Positions 1 through 7,428 of a stretch of DNA of 40,308 bases are shown in pieces. This DNA comes from Microbacterium paraoxydans (GTDB taxonomy: Bacteria > Actinomycetota > Actinomycetes > Actinomycetales > Microbacteriaceae), in the NCBI RefSeq assembly GCF_020524545.1, contig NZ_JAIVLG010000010.1, positions 1-40,308 of the forward strand, in the 5' to 3' direction. The position numbers and the translations under genes are program-made. The notes under the pieces were generated by a model, which worked only from the letters and a program-made list of their open reading frames with translations, ran no database searches and was not told the DNA's origin. Position 1 is the first letter of the stretch. Every line of letters begins with the position of its first letter.

Positions 1-69
1 GACACCGGCGAACTACTCGCCGAATACACCCTCAACCCCACCAAGAACTACCAACGCAAAAACGACTGA
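1..69 (+). CDS. IS481-family transposase, C-terminal fragment
   Basis: Frame 1 is open from the window edge to TGA at 67-69 and encodes 22 residues. They contain the run TGELLAEYTLNPTKNYQ, which resembles the typical end of IS481 integrase-core transposases (a T-G-E-L-x-x-x-x-T-L-x-P-T-x-x-Y-Q pattern; recognised from memory, not searched). The codons include CTA and several AAC/AAA codons and are less GC-rich than the resident genes, as expected for a mobile gene. The catalytic DDE residues would lie upstream, outside the window. A hairpin containing the stop codon follows directly. Confidence 0.65.
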   Translation, partial: DTGELLAEYTLNPTKNYQRKND

Positions 70-97
70 ACCCCCGGAAACCGGGGGTTCAGTCGTT
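61..97 (+). terminator. perfect 17-bp hairpin over the transposase stop codon
   Basis: AACGACTGAACCCCCGG (61-77) and its exact reverse complement (81-97) are separated by AAA. The left arm holds the last transposase codons and the TGA. There is no long T run, but the symmetric, very stable stem could stop transcription from either side, which is common at insertion-sequence ends. Confidence 0.7.
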
Positions 98-122
98 CAC
101 GATGTCCTGAGACATCACAGTG

Positions 123-211
123 CGGAGACGAGGGGATTTGAACCCCTGGTCCCCGTGAGGGGACTCCACCTTAGCAGGGTGGTGCACTCGGCCGGACTAT
201 GCGACGTCTCC
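123..211 (-). tRNA. tRNA-Ser (anticodon GCU)
   Basis: On the minus strand this 89-nt gene folds as a class II tRNA: acceptor GGAGACG pairs with CGTCTCC, the anticodon stem CCACC/GGTGG encloses loop CTGCTAA (anticodon GCT), and there is a long variable arm built on GTCCCC/GGGGAC. The T-arm is AGGGG-TTCAAAT-CCCCT. The discriminator is G and CCA is not encoded. The insertion-sequence end lies 3 nt beyond the 3' end. Confidence 0.95.
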
Positions 212-367
212 AGGCATCCGACCCGAAAGCACGGATGCACCTCACCATCATAACCAGAATGCGGAGCTGTCACGAACCGGCGCCCATACCGCCCGCCTGG
301 GCGATGCGCTGGGATACTGGCGGCACAGGGTGGACTTCGGCGTCCACCGCATCGGAGTGGAGTCGTC

Positions 368-1078
368 ATGCCCCAGACAGTGGACGCGAACGCGGAGCGC
401 ATCACCGACGGCAGCGGCCGCACGAGAGACGGCCGCGCGCTGGGCTATGCGGTCGTCCTCGGTCTGCTGATCCTCTCTTACGGCCTGTGCGCGGCGCAGC
501 CCCACACCGACCCGAGCCCGTGGGCCTTCCTCGCGATGCTGGCGACGGTGGCGATCGTGTTCGCCGTGACGCGTGCACAGCTCCTGGTCCAGCGCATCTC
601 CTGGGTGGTGCTCTCCGTCGCGGGCGCGGCCGCCGTCATCGCCACGCTGCTCGGCGTCGACGGGCCGATGCTCGCGATCCCGCTCTCGGCCGCCTCGATG
701 ATCGCGCTGCTGGTCGCCCCCGCGGTCATCATCGCTCACCAGGTCACCCGACGCGGGCTCAATCTGGAGGCTCTGCTCGCAGCCGTCACCGCCTACATCC
801 TCGTCGGGATGTTCTTCGCCTTCGTGTACAACCTGATCTCGCAGATCTCTCCGACCCTGATGTTCGGCACAGAAACGCCCGACTCGCTCGGCAATCAGCT
901 CTTCTTCTCCTTCACCGCCCTCACCACGACCGGCTACGGCAACCTCGTTCCCGTCGGCGCAGGCGGCCAGGGTCTTGCGATCGCCGAGGGGATCACTGGC
1001 CAGTTCTTCCTCATCACCGCGGTCGCGAGGATCATTCGCGGCGCGAGCGCGAAACGGGACGCACCCGCACCGGCCTGA
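368..1078 (+). CDS. potassium-channel-like membrane protein (pore-loop family)
   Basis: This 236-residue protein has several hydrophobic segments (about 25-43, 52-68, 78-95, 104-124, 134-156). Then comes a pore loop with the selectivity-filter signature TTTGYGN at 186-192 and a last helix near 203-223. GYG is the hallmark of potassium-selective pores of the ion-channel-2 type. There is no RCK, cyclic-nucleotide or voltage-sensor sequence, and the C-terminus is a short basic tail, so gating cannot be inferred. The ATG is preceded by GGAGTGGAG. A 6-bp hairpin, GTGGAC/GTCCAC (330-347), lies in the leader. The gene stands alone between tRNA-Ser and GH3. The family call is strong, but ion specificity is inferred from the filter only. 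Confidence 0.85.
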   Translation: MPQTVDANAERITDGSGRTRDGRALGYAVVLGLLILSYGLCAAQPHTDPSPWAFLAMLATVAIVFAVTRAQLLVQRISWVVLSVAGAAAVIATLLGVDGPMLAIPLSAASMIALLVAPAVIIAHQVTRRGLNLEALLAAVTAYILVGMFFAFVYNLISQISPTLMFGTETPDSLGNQLFFSFTALTTTGYGNLVPVGAGGQGLAIAEGITGQFFLITAVARIIRGASAKRDAPAPA

Positions 1079-1163
1079 ACGGTCCGGGGCGGCCCGAACG
1101 ACGCGGGACGAATTCGAGCGCGCATCGAAGCGGTCGCATCGCCGTGGGGCCCGCCCCCGATGT

Positions 1164-3431
1164 TCACTCCGCTGCGTTCGCCTCGGTCACCAGCTGCTCG
1201 ATCTGCTCGAACGTGACCGGCAGCCCGGGGAAGCCGGCGAGACGCCCGATCGGGAACGATGCCATCATCTTCTGCATGGCGTCGTCGTTCGGCATCATCG
1301 ATGCGGCGGCCGCATCGCCCCCGCCCATCAGGCCGCCGAGGGCCTGCTGCACGATCGGCCCTGCGACCGGGTGGGACATCAGATCGCCGACCGAGGAGTT
1401 CATGGTCAGCTCCTGACGCACCGGATCGCCCGCGATCTCGACCGAGACGGTGGAGCGAAGGTCACGGCTCGACGCAGCGACGTCGATCGCGTAACTGCCG
1501 CCCTCGACGATCCAGCCGTCCACGCGCACGTCCCAGTACGCCAGGTCCTCGCGCCGGACGGTGAGCTCGGCCACACGGGCTTCCCCTGCACCGAGGGCGA
1601 CGGACGCGAACGCCTTGAGCTCACGCGGCGCCCGCTGCACCGCCGACTGCGTGGGGGCGACATAGACCTGCACGATCTCACGACCTTCGCGGTCGCCGGA
1701 GTTGGTGATCTCGACCCTGACGATGATGTCGCCGTCCGCGCCCACCTCGGCCGTAGCGGGACCGTACTCGAACGTCGTGTAGGAGAGGCCGTGACCGAAC
1801 GGGAAGGTCACGTCGAGGCCCTTCGCGTCATACCAGCGGTATCCGACGAGGAGACCCTCGCCGTAGCGCACATGCCCGAACTCGCCCGGGAAGTTGCCGT
1901 AGGAAGGGTTGTCCTCCAGCCGCAGGGGCACTGTCTCGGTGAGCTTGCCGGAGGGATTGACGACGCCGTAGAGCATGTCAGCCACAGCGCCGCCCCCAGC
2001 CTGCCCCAGCAGCCAGCTCTCGACGATGGCGGGCACACGGTCTGCGAAGGGAAGAGCCACCACGCCACCGTTGGACAGCACCACCACCACGCGGGGGTTC
2101 ACATCGAGGACGGCATCGAGCACCGCGAGCTGCGCCGCGGGCAGGTCCATGTGATCGCGGTCGAAGCCCTCCGACTCCTCCGCAGCCGGGAGGCCGAGGA
2201 AGAGCACGGCGATGTCAGCGGAGCGCGCCGCGTCGACGGCCTCGGCACGGAGCTCGTCAGCCGAACGTCCTTCCTCCGCGATGGCCCCGCCCTCGACCGC
2301 GAAACCGGGCGCGTAGGCGACCTGCTCGCCGCCGAGAGCCCGCATCTCGTCCAGCGCCTTGTCGACGCGGGTGGGATTGATCAGCGAGGAACCGGCCCCC
2401 TGGAAACGGGGTTCGCTCGCGAAGGCACCGATCACGGCGACCTTCTGATCCTTCCGCAGAGGCAGCAGCGCATCGTCGTTCTTCAACAGCACGATCGACC
2501 GTCCGGCGGCCGCACGGGCGAGCGCGTGGTGTGCGTCGACGTCGAGGGGGCCCGCAGCATCCGGACGCGCGCCCGCCTTGCGCACGAGGTCGATCGCACG
2601 GTCGGCCGCGATGTCGAGCACGCTCTCGTCGAGGGTTCCGGCGCGTACCGCGGCGACGAGCTGTGCGTCCGTGCGCCCGCCGGAGGCAGGCATCTCCAGG
2701 TCGAGGCCGGCCGCGACACCGAGGACACGATCGTTGACGGCGCCCCAGTCCGAGACGACGAGGCCCTCGAAGCCCCAGTCGTCGCGGAGCACGCTCGTGA
2801 GCAGCCAGGGGTCCTCCGAGGTCCACACTCCGTTGAGCCTGTTGTACGAGCACATGACGGTCCAGGGCGACGCATCCTTCACGACACGCTCGAACCCACG
2901 CAGGTAGATCTCGCGAAGCGGCCGGGGGTCGACGTCGGAACTCACCCGCATCCGATCGAACTCCTGGTTGTTCGCCGCGAAGTGCTTGAGCGAGGCACCG
3001 ACCCCCTGCGACTGGATGCCTCGGACCGAGGCGGCCCCGAGGATGCCGGAGACGATCGGGTCCTCCGAGAAGTACTCGAAGTTGCGCCCGCACAGCGGCG
3101 AGCGCTTGATGTTGATGCCAGGGCCGAGCACGACGGCCACGTCCTCGATCGCAGCCTCCACACCGATGGCCGCACCGACGCGCTCGATGAGCTCGGGGTC
3201 GAAGGACGAGCCGATGCCGACGGCGGGCGGGAAGCACGTGGCCGGAACGCTGCTGGCGAGGCCGAGGTGGTCGGTGCTGCCCGCCTGCTTGCGGAGACCG
3301 TGAGGACCGTCGGTCATCATCACCGAGGGAAGGCCGACCCGATCGACGGCTTTCGTGGTCCAGAAGTCCGCACCGCTGGTGAGCGATGCCTTCTCCTCGA
3401 GGGTGAGGGCGGATGCCGAGATCTCGGTCAT
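1164..3431 (-). CDS. glycoside hydrolase family 3 beta-glucosidase
   Basis: This 755-residue GH3 enzyme should hydrolyse terminal beta-glucosides or related beta-linked sugars. Visible landmarks are MMTDGPHGLR near 38-47, NFEYFSEDP near 117-125 and KHF at 149-151. The nucleophile motif VVSDWGA has Asp at about 228, and the C-terminal domain has ESEGFDR with a plausible acid/base Glu near 421. A fibronectin-III-like domain follows (about 580-665, with NSGDREG and VQVYV), then an extra tail of about 80 residues rich in Met, Gly and Ala. No signal peptide is seen, so it is probably cytoplasmic and acts on imported sugars. The ATG has GAAAGGAA 6 nt upstream. It is divergent from the TetR gene, which probably controls it. 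The exact substrate cannot be read from sequence. Confidence 0.93.
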   Translation of the reverse strand: MTEISASALTLEEKASLTSGADFWTTKAVDRVGLPSVMMTDGPHGLRKQAGSTDHLGLASSVPATCFPPAVGIGSSFDPELIERVGAAIGVEAAIEDVAVVLGPGINIKRSPLCGRNFEYFSEDPIVSGILGAASVRGIQSQGVGASLKHFAANNQEFDRMRVSSDVDPRPLREIYLRGFERVVKDASPWTVMCSYNRLNGVWTSEDPWLLTSVLRDDWGFEGLVVSDWGAVNDRVLGVAAGLDLEMPASGGRTDAQLVAAVRAGTLDESVLDIAADRAIDLVRKAGARPDAAGPLDVDAHHALARAAAGRSIVLLKNDDALLPLRKDQKVAVIGAFASEPRFQGAGSSLINPTRVDKALDEMRALGGEQVAYAPGFAVEGGAIAEEGRSADELRAEAVDAARSADIAVLFLGLPAAEESEGFDRDHMDLPAAQLAVLDAVLDVNPRVVVVLSNGGVVALPFADRVPAIVESWLLGQAGGGAVADMLYGVVNPSGKLTETVPLRLEDNPSYGNFPGEFGHVRYGEGLLVGYRWYDAKGLDVTFPFGHGLSYTTFEYGPATAEVGADGDIIVRVEITNSGDREGREIVQVYVAPTQSAVQRAPRELKAFASVALGAGEARVAELTVRREDLAYWDVRVDGWIVEGGSYAIDVAASSRDLRSTVSVEIAGDPVRQELTMNSSVGDLMSHPVAGPIVQQALGGLMGGGDAAAASMMPNDDAMQKMMASFPIGRLAGFPGLPVTFEQIEQLVTEANAAE

Positions 3432-3468
3432 GGTGTTCCTTTCGCGGCGACGGCGATGTCTTGCGAAA

Positions 3469-3497
3469 ACCTTATGTCATTCAGTATTAGATTTCAA
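3469..3497 (-). promoter_or_regulatory. promoter of the GH3 gene
   Basis: On the minus strand a -35 box TTGAAA (3492-3497) is separated by exactly 17 nt from a -10 box TAAGGT (3469-3474), which fits the actinobacterial TANNNT. The start codon of the GH3 gene follows at 3431. The spacer carries one copy of the CATTCAG direct repeat. Confidence 0.55.
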
Positions 3498-3514
3498 ACG
3501 GCATTCAGGATTAC
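3478..3514. promoter_or_regulatory. candidate TetR operator, two direct repeats
   Basis: CATTCAGTATTA (3478-3489) and CATTCAGGATTA (3502-3513) differ at one base and start 24 bp apart. The first lies between the -35 and -10 of the GH3 promoter. The second overlaps the -10 candidate of the TetR gene (3512-3517). That placement would let one regulator repress both genes. TetR proteins usually bind inverted repeats, so the direct orientation is a caveat. Confidence 0.45.
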
Positions 3515-3517
3515 GCT
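3512..3517 (+). promoter_or_regulatory. -10 box TACGCT of the TetR gene
   Basis: TACGCT fits TANNNT and ends 7 nt before the ATG at 3525, which suggests a transcript with little or no leader. No ribosome-binding site is visible. Confidence 0.4.
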
Positions 3518-3524
3518 CGTGGGC

Positions 3525-4109
3525 ATGGCTCGACGAGGTTCATACGCGAAAGGTGTTGCGCGACGCGAGGAGATCCTCGAAAGCGCCCTCGACGTGATCG
3601 GGCGCAAGGGGTATCAGAATGCCTCCCTCAAGGAGATCGCCGAAGTGGTCGGCGTGACCCCCGCTGCGCTGCTGCACTACTTCGGCTCGAAGGAGGAACT
3701 CTTCACCGAGGTGCTCCGCAAGCGCGACGAGCACGACGGCCTCGATCCGTCCGGCCTCAGCGACATCGAGGCCAAGACGGCGTTCATCGACGTGATCCGC
3801 CACAACACCGAGGTCCCTGGGCTCGTGGCCCTGTTCTCCCGGCTGGCCGTGGACGCGGCCGATCCCGAGCATCCCGCGCACCGCTACTTCCTCGACCGCA
3901 GCGAACGTCTGCGCACTTCGCTCTCGGGGAACCTCGGCACCTCGGATGCGCACCCCGAACTCGACCCCAACACGCTCGCGCGCGTGATCCAAGCAGTCTC
4001 CGACGGTCTTCAGCTGCAGTGGATGGTCGACCCCACCGTCGACATGCCCGGCATCATGTCGGCCGTGCTCGACGTCCTCCACCCGCCGGCATCCACTCCT
4101 AACCCTTGA
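3525..4109 (+). CDS. TetR/AcrR-family transcriptional regulator
   Basis: This 194-residue protein has an N-terminal TetR helix-turn-helix. Residues about 15-60 carry REEILESALDVIGRKGYQNAS, then LKEIAEVVGVTPAALLHYFGSKEELF, with the family's HYFGSKEEL signature. The C-terminal half is a ligand-binding/dimerisation domain with no recognisable ligand. The reading frame is open far upstream, but homology starts at the ATG at 3525. A GTG at 3519 is an alternative start. It is divergent from GH3 across a 93-bp region with direct repeats, so it most likely controls GH3 and itself in response to a sugar or glucoside. Its last 11 nt overlap the 3' end of the convergent permease gene. Confidence 0.92.
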   Translation: MARRGSYAKGVARREEILESALDVIGRKGYQNASLKEIAEVVGVTPAALLHYFGSKEELFTEVLRKRDEHDGLDPSGLSDIEAKTAFIDVIRHNTEVPGLVALFSRLAVDAADPEHPAHRYFLDRSERLRTSLSGNLGTSDAHPELDPNTLARVIQAVSDGLQLQWMVDPTVDMPGIMSAVLDVLHPPASTPNP

Positions 4110-5055
4110 CCGCGCCACCGAGACCGGCGGAGCGCAGGAACACCGACTGGAAGATCAGGAACATCGCGATCGGGATCAGCGTCGCGATCGCGAGGGCCGC
4201 CAGGAACACGTCGAGCTCCGTCTGCGACTGGACCGCCGGAAGACGGACCGACAGCGGCTGCACGGACGGATCGGGCAGCACCAGCATCGGCCACAGATAG
4301 TCCTTCCAGGCCGCGATGATCGCGAACACGGAGACCACTCCGAGGATCGGCTTCGACATGGGGAGCACGATCGACCAGAACAGCCGGAACGGACCGGCGC
4401 CGTCGGTCCGGGCGGCCTCGAAAACCTCGCGGGGCAGACTGTCGAAGAACCGCTTCACCAGCAGGATGTTGAACGCGTTCGCGCCCATGGGCAACCAGAC
4501 CGCGAGATAGTTGTTGAGAAGGCTCACATCGCCCGGCACCGGTGGATGGACGATCGTCAAGTACAGCGGGACGAGCAGCACGATGCCGGGGATGAACAGC
4601 GTCGCCAGTACCAGGGCGTTCAGGATCGGTGCGTACCGCGGCCTCAGCACCGAGAGCGCATAACCTCCGGTCGTCGCGATGAGCAGCTGGACGAACCAGG
4701 CTCCGAGCGCGATGACCACCGTGTTGAAGAAGTACTGGTCGATGTGGATGTCGTTCCACGCGGTCGACAGGTTGTCCCAATCGATCCCGTTCGGCCACAG
4801 CGCGAACGGCTGCTGCAGCGTGTCCTGTGTCGGTGTGACGGCCGATTTCGCCAACCACAGGATCGGCCCGAGTCCGGCGACCACCAGGCCGACGGCGAGG
4901 AAGACGTGGGTCACCGACATGCCGACCCGGATACCGGGCCGCCGACGCTCCGATTCCGAGATGACCGTGCGATCCCCGAGGCTGTCTGCGGCCTTCTCCG
5001 CGGCCTTCTCCGCCGCACGCGTAGAGAAGCGGGTGATGCGGGCGGTGAGGCTCAT
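4099..5055 (-). CDS. carbohydrate ABC transporter permease, MalG type
   Basis: This 318-residue inner-membrane protein has six predicted membrane segments. The cytoplasmic EAA loop (EAARTDGAGPFRLFWSIVLP), which docks on the ATPase, lies about two thirds along. The C-terminus AGLGGAVKG resembles the end of CUT1 MalG-type permeases. The chosen start at 5055 forms an ATGA overlap with the upstream permease stop and has GGAG 6-8 nt upstream. An ATG 12 nt further up is less likely. The N-terminal tail contains AEKAAEKAA from a 12-bp tandem repeat. It pairs with the MalF-type protein to form the sugar pore. No ATP-binding subunit is encoded nearby. Confidence 0.93.
   Translation of the reverse strand: MSLTARITRFSTRAAEKAAEKAADSLGDRTVISESERRRPGIRVGMSVTHVFLAVGLVVAGLGPILWLAKSAVTPTQDTLQQPFALWPNGIDWDNLSTAWNDIHIDQYFFNTVVIALGAWFVQLLIATTGGYALSVLRPRYAPILNALVLATLFIPGIVLLVPLYLTIVHPPVPGDVSLLNNYLAVWLPMGANAFNILLVKRFFDSLPREVFEAARTDGAGPFRLFWSIVLPMSKPILGVVSVFAIIAAWKDYLWPMLVLPDPSVQPLSVRLPAVQSQTELDVFLAALAIATLIPIAMFLIFQSVFLRSAGLGGAVKG
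4988..5011. repeat. 12-bp tandem repeat in the MalG-type gene
   Basis: GCGGCCTTCTCC occurs twice without spacing. On the coding strand it yields the repeated residues EKAA in the cytoplasmic N-terminal tail, a likely slippage site that keeps frame. Confidence 0.8.
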
Positions 5056-6014
5056 GTCGTGCTCCAACGGTCGGTCAGCTTGAAGTACAGCCAGGAGAGC
5101 AGGGCGAGGACGATCGCGAGCAGAACCGAGACGGCCGTCGCCTCGCCGTAGTCGCCGCCCAGACTGTTGCGGAAGGCTTTGTCGTAGATGTAGAGCAGCA
5201 CGGTCTTGGTCGCACCGGCAGGGCCACCGCCGGTGAACAGGAACGGTTCGAGGAACACCTGCGCAGTCGCGATGATCTGCAGGATCAGCATGATGAACAG
5301 GATGCCCCGCAGCTGTGGCAGCGTGACGTGCCAGACCTTCTTCCAGATTCCGGCGCCGTCCACCTCTGCGGCGTCGTAGAGCTCAGGCGGCACGCCCAGG
5401 AGCGCGGCGAGGTAGATGATGATCGACCCACCGGCCCCGGCCCAGGTGGCTTCCAGCACGAGCGAGGGCATCGCCTGCACGGCGTCCTGGATCCACGGCT
5501 GCGCGGGGATGCCGACGAATCCGAGCACGGTGTTGAACACGCCGGAAGGGTCGGCGCTGTAGAAGAACTTCCACAACAGCACGGCCACGACCGGCGGGAT
5601 CACGACCGGCAGATACGCGAGGGCCGAATAGATCCCCTTGCCGCGGCGCACCTCGCTCATCAGCACGGCCATCAGCAGCGGGAGCGGGAACCCGAAGAGC
5701 AGGGCGAGCACGGCGAACCACAGCGTGTTGATCACCGCACGTCCGAGTTCGGGGTCACCGATCACAGCCAGGTAGTTGTCGAACCCGACCCACTCCGAGA
5801 CGATCAGGTTCGTCTTCTGCAGGCTCATGATCACCGACTGCACGATCGGCGACCAGGAGAAGAACACGAACACGAACAGCATCGGGAGCACGAACAGGAG
5901 GTTCGCGAGCCCGCCGCCGCGGAACCACGTGAGCGGGGAGCGACGGCGGGAGGAGCGCACAGCGGGCGGCGGAGAGTCCTCCGCCGCCCGCTGCTCGGAG
6001 AGCGTCATCGTCAT
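5052..6014 (-). CDS. carbohydrate ABC transporter permease, MalF type
   Basis: This 320-residue CUT1 permease has a basic N-terminus, a first membrane helix (about 36-57, LLFVLPMLFVFVFFSW) and the periplasmic motif VGFDNYLAVIGDPE. Five further helices follow, with the EAA loop (DAAEVDGAGIWKKVWHVTLP). It forms the transport channel with the MalG-type protein encoded next. Its start lies 6 nt after the binding-protein stop codon and its stop overlaps the next start (ATGA), so the three genes are translationally coupled. The ribosome-binding site is weak, consistent with coupling. The substrate is unknown but should match the neighbouring alpha-glucosidase. Confidence 0.94.
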   Translation of the reverse strand: MTMTLSEQRAAEDSPPPAVRSSRRRSPLTWFRGGGLANLLFVLPMLFVFVFFSWSPIVQSVIMSLQKTNLIVSEWVGFDNYLAVIGDPELGRAVINTLWFAVLALLFGFPLPLLMAVLMSEVRRGKGIYSALAYLPVVIPPVVAVLLWKFFYSADPSGVFNTVLGFVGIPAQPWIQDAVQAMPSLVLEATWAGAGGSIIIYLAALLGVPPELYDAAEVDGAGIWKKVWHVTLPQLRGILFIMLILQIIATAQVFLEPFLFTGGGPAGATKTVLLYIYDKAFRNSLGGDYGEATAVSVLLAIVLALLSWLYFKLTDRWSTT

Positions 6015-6020
6015 GAAGCG

Positions 6021-7388
6021 CTACTCGTCGAGCTTCGCCTGCGCGTCGGCCTGCGCCTGGGCGAGCAGAGCGTCGATGTCGGCGTTCTGCTCGGTGAGCA
6101 CCTTCTGGACGACGCTGTCGAGGAGCGCGTACACCTCCTGGGTCTTCACCTTGGGCTCGCCCACCGGTGTCTGGTCCCAGATGCGGTCGCTGAACGGCGC
6201 CATCTGCTCGACCGGGACGTTGATGTAGTCGGCGATCCACTCCTGCGACTCGTCGTACAGCTCTCGACTCAGCACCGGAAGCAGAGGAGTGCCCACGGCC
6301 TGGCCCGACTCGTTCAGGGTCTTGGCATCGAGCACGGCGGCGTCCTCGTCCATCAGCTTCTGCATGTAGTACCAGTCGATCCAGGTCACCGCGGCGGCCT
6401 TCGTCGCGTCGTCGACCGTGGGGCTGATCACCGCGATGTCACCGCCGCCGAGCGTGCCGGGATCGTCCCCCTCCATCGGCACGACCGTCATGCCGTAGAT
6501 CGACGAATCCATGCCGAAGTCGCGCACGAGGGCGGTGTAGATGTCAGAGCCGGAGGTGTACATGCCGATGTTGCCGGCCGCGAACTCCTGGTTGATCGTG
6601 CCCCAGTCCAGATCGACCTTCGATCCGAAGGCGTCATCCTCCCACTTGACGTCGTGGAGGAACTGGAGCGCGGCCTTGGTGGCCTCGTTGTCGATGGTCG
6701 ACTCCGCGGTGCCGTCGCCGTTGTCCGTCTGGGTGCGACCGCCGCGAGCCACCGTCTGCGAGGTGAGCTGCCAGCCGCCCGTATTGTTGATCGCCATCTG
6801 CGCGTAGCCGGCCTTGCCCGTCGCGTCCGTGATCGCCTTCGCGGCCGTGCGGATCTCGTCCCACGTCTGTGGCGGGTCGTCCGGGTCGAGCCCGGCAGCC
6901 TCGAACAGATCACGGTTGTAGTGCAGCGCTGCCGCGTAGGCCTGGCGGGGGAACCCGTAGATCTTCCCGTCGGAACCGGTGACCCCGTCGAGGATGATCG
7001 GGTTGAACTTGTCGGTGTAGCCGAGCTCCTCGATCGCGTCGGTCACGTCCATCAGCTGCCCGTTCTCGAGCAGTGTCTTGGAGTCGGTGAACGGCACGGT
7101 GAACACATCGGGCAGGCTCCCGCCGGCGAGCTGCACGGCGAAGGTCGGCCCCTCCCACTCGTACTCGACACCGATGATGTCGATGTCGGGATGCTCCTTC
7201 TCGAATTGCTTCTCCTGCGCGGCAAAAGCTTCATAGGCTGCGGCGTCTGCTCCCGGGGGGAACGTGGCGACGCGCAGCTCGGTCTTGCCGTCGGCGCCGT
7301 CGTCGCCGCTCGACGTGCAGCCGGCGAGCGCGCCGACCGTCGCGAGCACGGCGACGCCGGTGACCAGGGCTTTCATCGGTGACTTCAT
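6021..7388 (-). CDS. extracellular sugar-binding lipoprotein of an ABC transporter
   Basis: This 455-residue solute-binding protein begins with a lipoprotein signal peptide whose lipobox LAGC places the acylated Cys at about 24. A Ser/Gly/Asp linker follows. The body is of the bacterial extracellular family 1 (MalE-like) type: an early VATFPPG strand, IDIIGVEYEW, then the hinge region and a long alpha/beta C-terminal half. It would capture an oligosaccharide outside the membrane and hand it to the two permeases. The start at 7388 has AAGGA about 9 nt upstream. A start 15 nt further up is possible but would put extra residues before the signal. It sits 40 nt behind GH13 and 6 nt before the first permease. 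Confidence 0.93.
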   Translation of the reverse strand: MKSPMKALVTGVAVLATVGALAGCTSSGDDGADGKTELRVATFPPGADAAAYEAFAAQEKQFEKEHPDIDIIGVEYEWEGPTFAVQLAGGSLPDVFTVPFTDSKTLLENGQLMDVTDAIEELGYTDKFNPIILDGVTGSDGKIYGFPRQAYAAALHYNRDLFEAAGLDPDDPPQTWDEIRTAAKAITDATGKAGYAQMAINNTGGWQLTSQTVARGGRTQTDNGDGTAESTIDNEATKAALQFLHDVKWEDDAFGSKVDLDWGTINQEFAAGNIGMYTSGSDIYTALVRDFGMDSSIYGMTVVPMEGDDPGTLGGGDIAVISPTVDDATKAAAVTWIDWYYMQKLMDEDAAVLDAKTLNESGQAVGTPLLPVLSRELYDESQEWIADYINVPVEQMAPFSDRIWDQTPVGEPKVKTQEVYALLDSVVQKVLTEQNADIDALLAQAQADAQAKLDE

Positions 7389-7428
7389 TGTCGGTCCTTC
7401 CATGTGGTGCGGATCGGGTGGTGCGGGG

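Larger units (their letters stand above)
1..119 (+). mobile_element. right end of an IS481-type insertion sequence (partial)
   Basis: The first 23 codons are the C-terminus of a transposase. They are followed by a strong hairpin and then by a likely terminal inverted repeat ending at 119. On the minus strand the end reads TGTGATGTCTCAGGACATCG, which begins with TG as IS481-group ends do and contains GATGTC-ctga-GACATC (101-116). The other end lies outside the window, so the element's length and completeness cannot be judged. The boundary at 119 is inferred. Confidence 0.6.

Noticed and set aside
426..431. Possible loss of function of the FtsH zinc motif (HEGGH rather than HEAGH)
   Set aside because: Positions are residues 426-430 of the protein, not bases. 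Gly at the third place still fits HExxH, so the site is intact.
975..3524. A long plus-strand open frame opposite the GH3 gene, joined to the TetR frame
   Set aside because: It is the antisense frame of a GC-rich gene and resembles no family before the TetR start. High third-position GC removes stop codons.
5328..7382. A 684-codon plus-strand open frame opposite the permease and binding-protein genes
   Set aside because: Composition is His/Arg/Val/Glu noise typical of antisense GC-rich frames, while the minus strand has clear ABC-transporter motifs.
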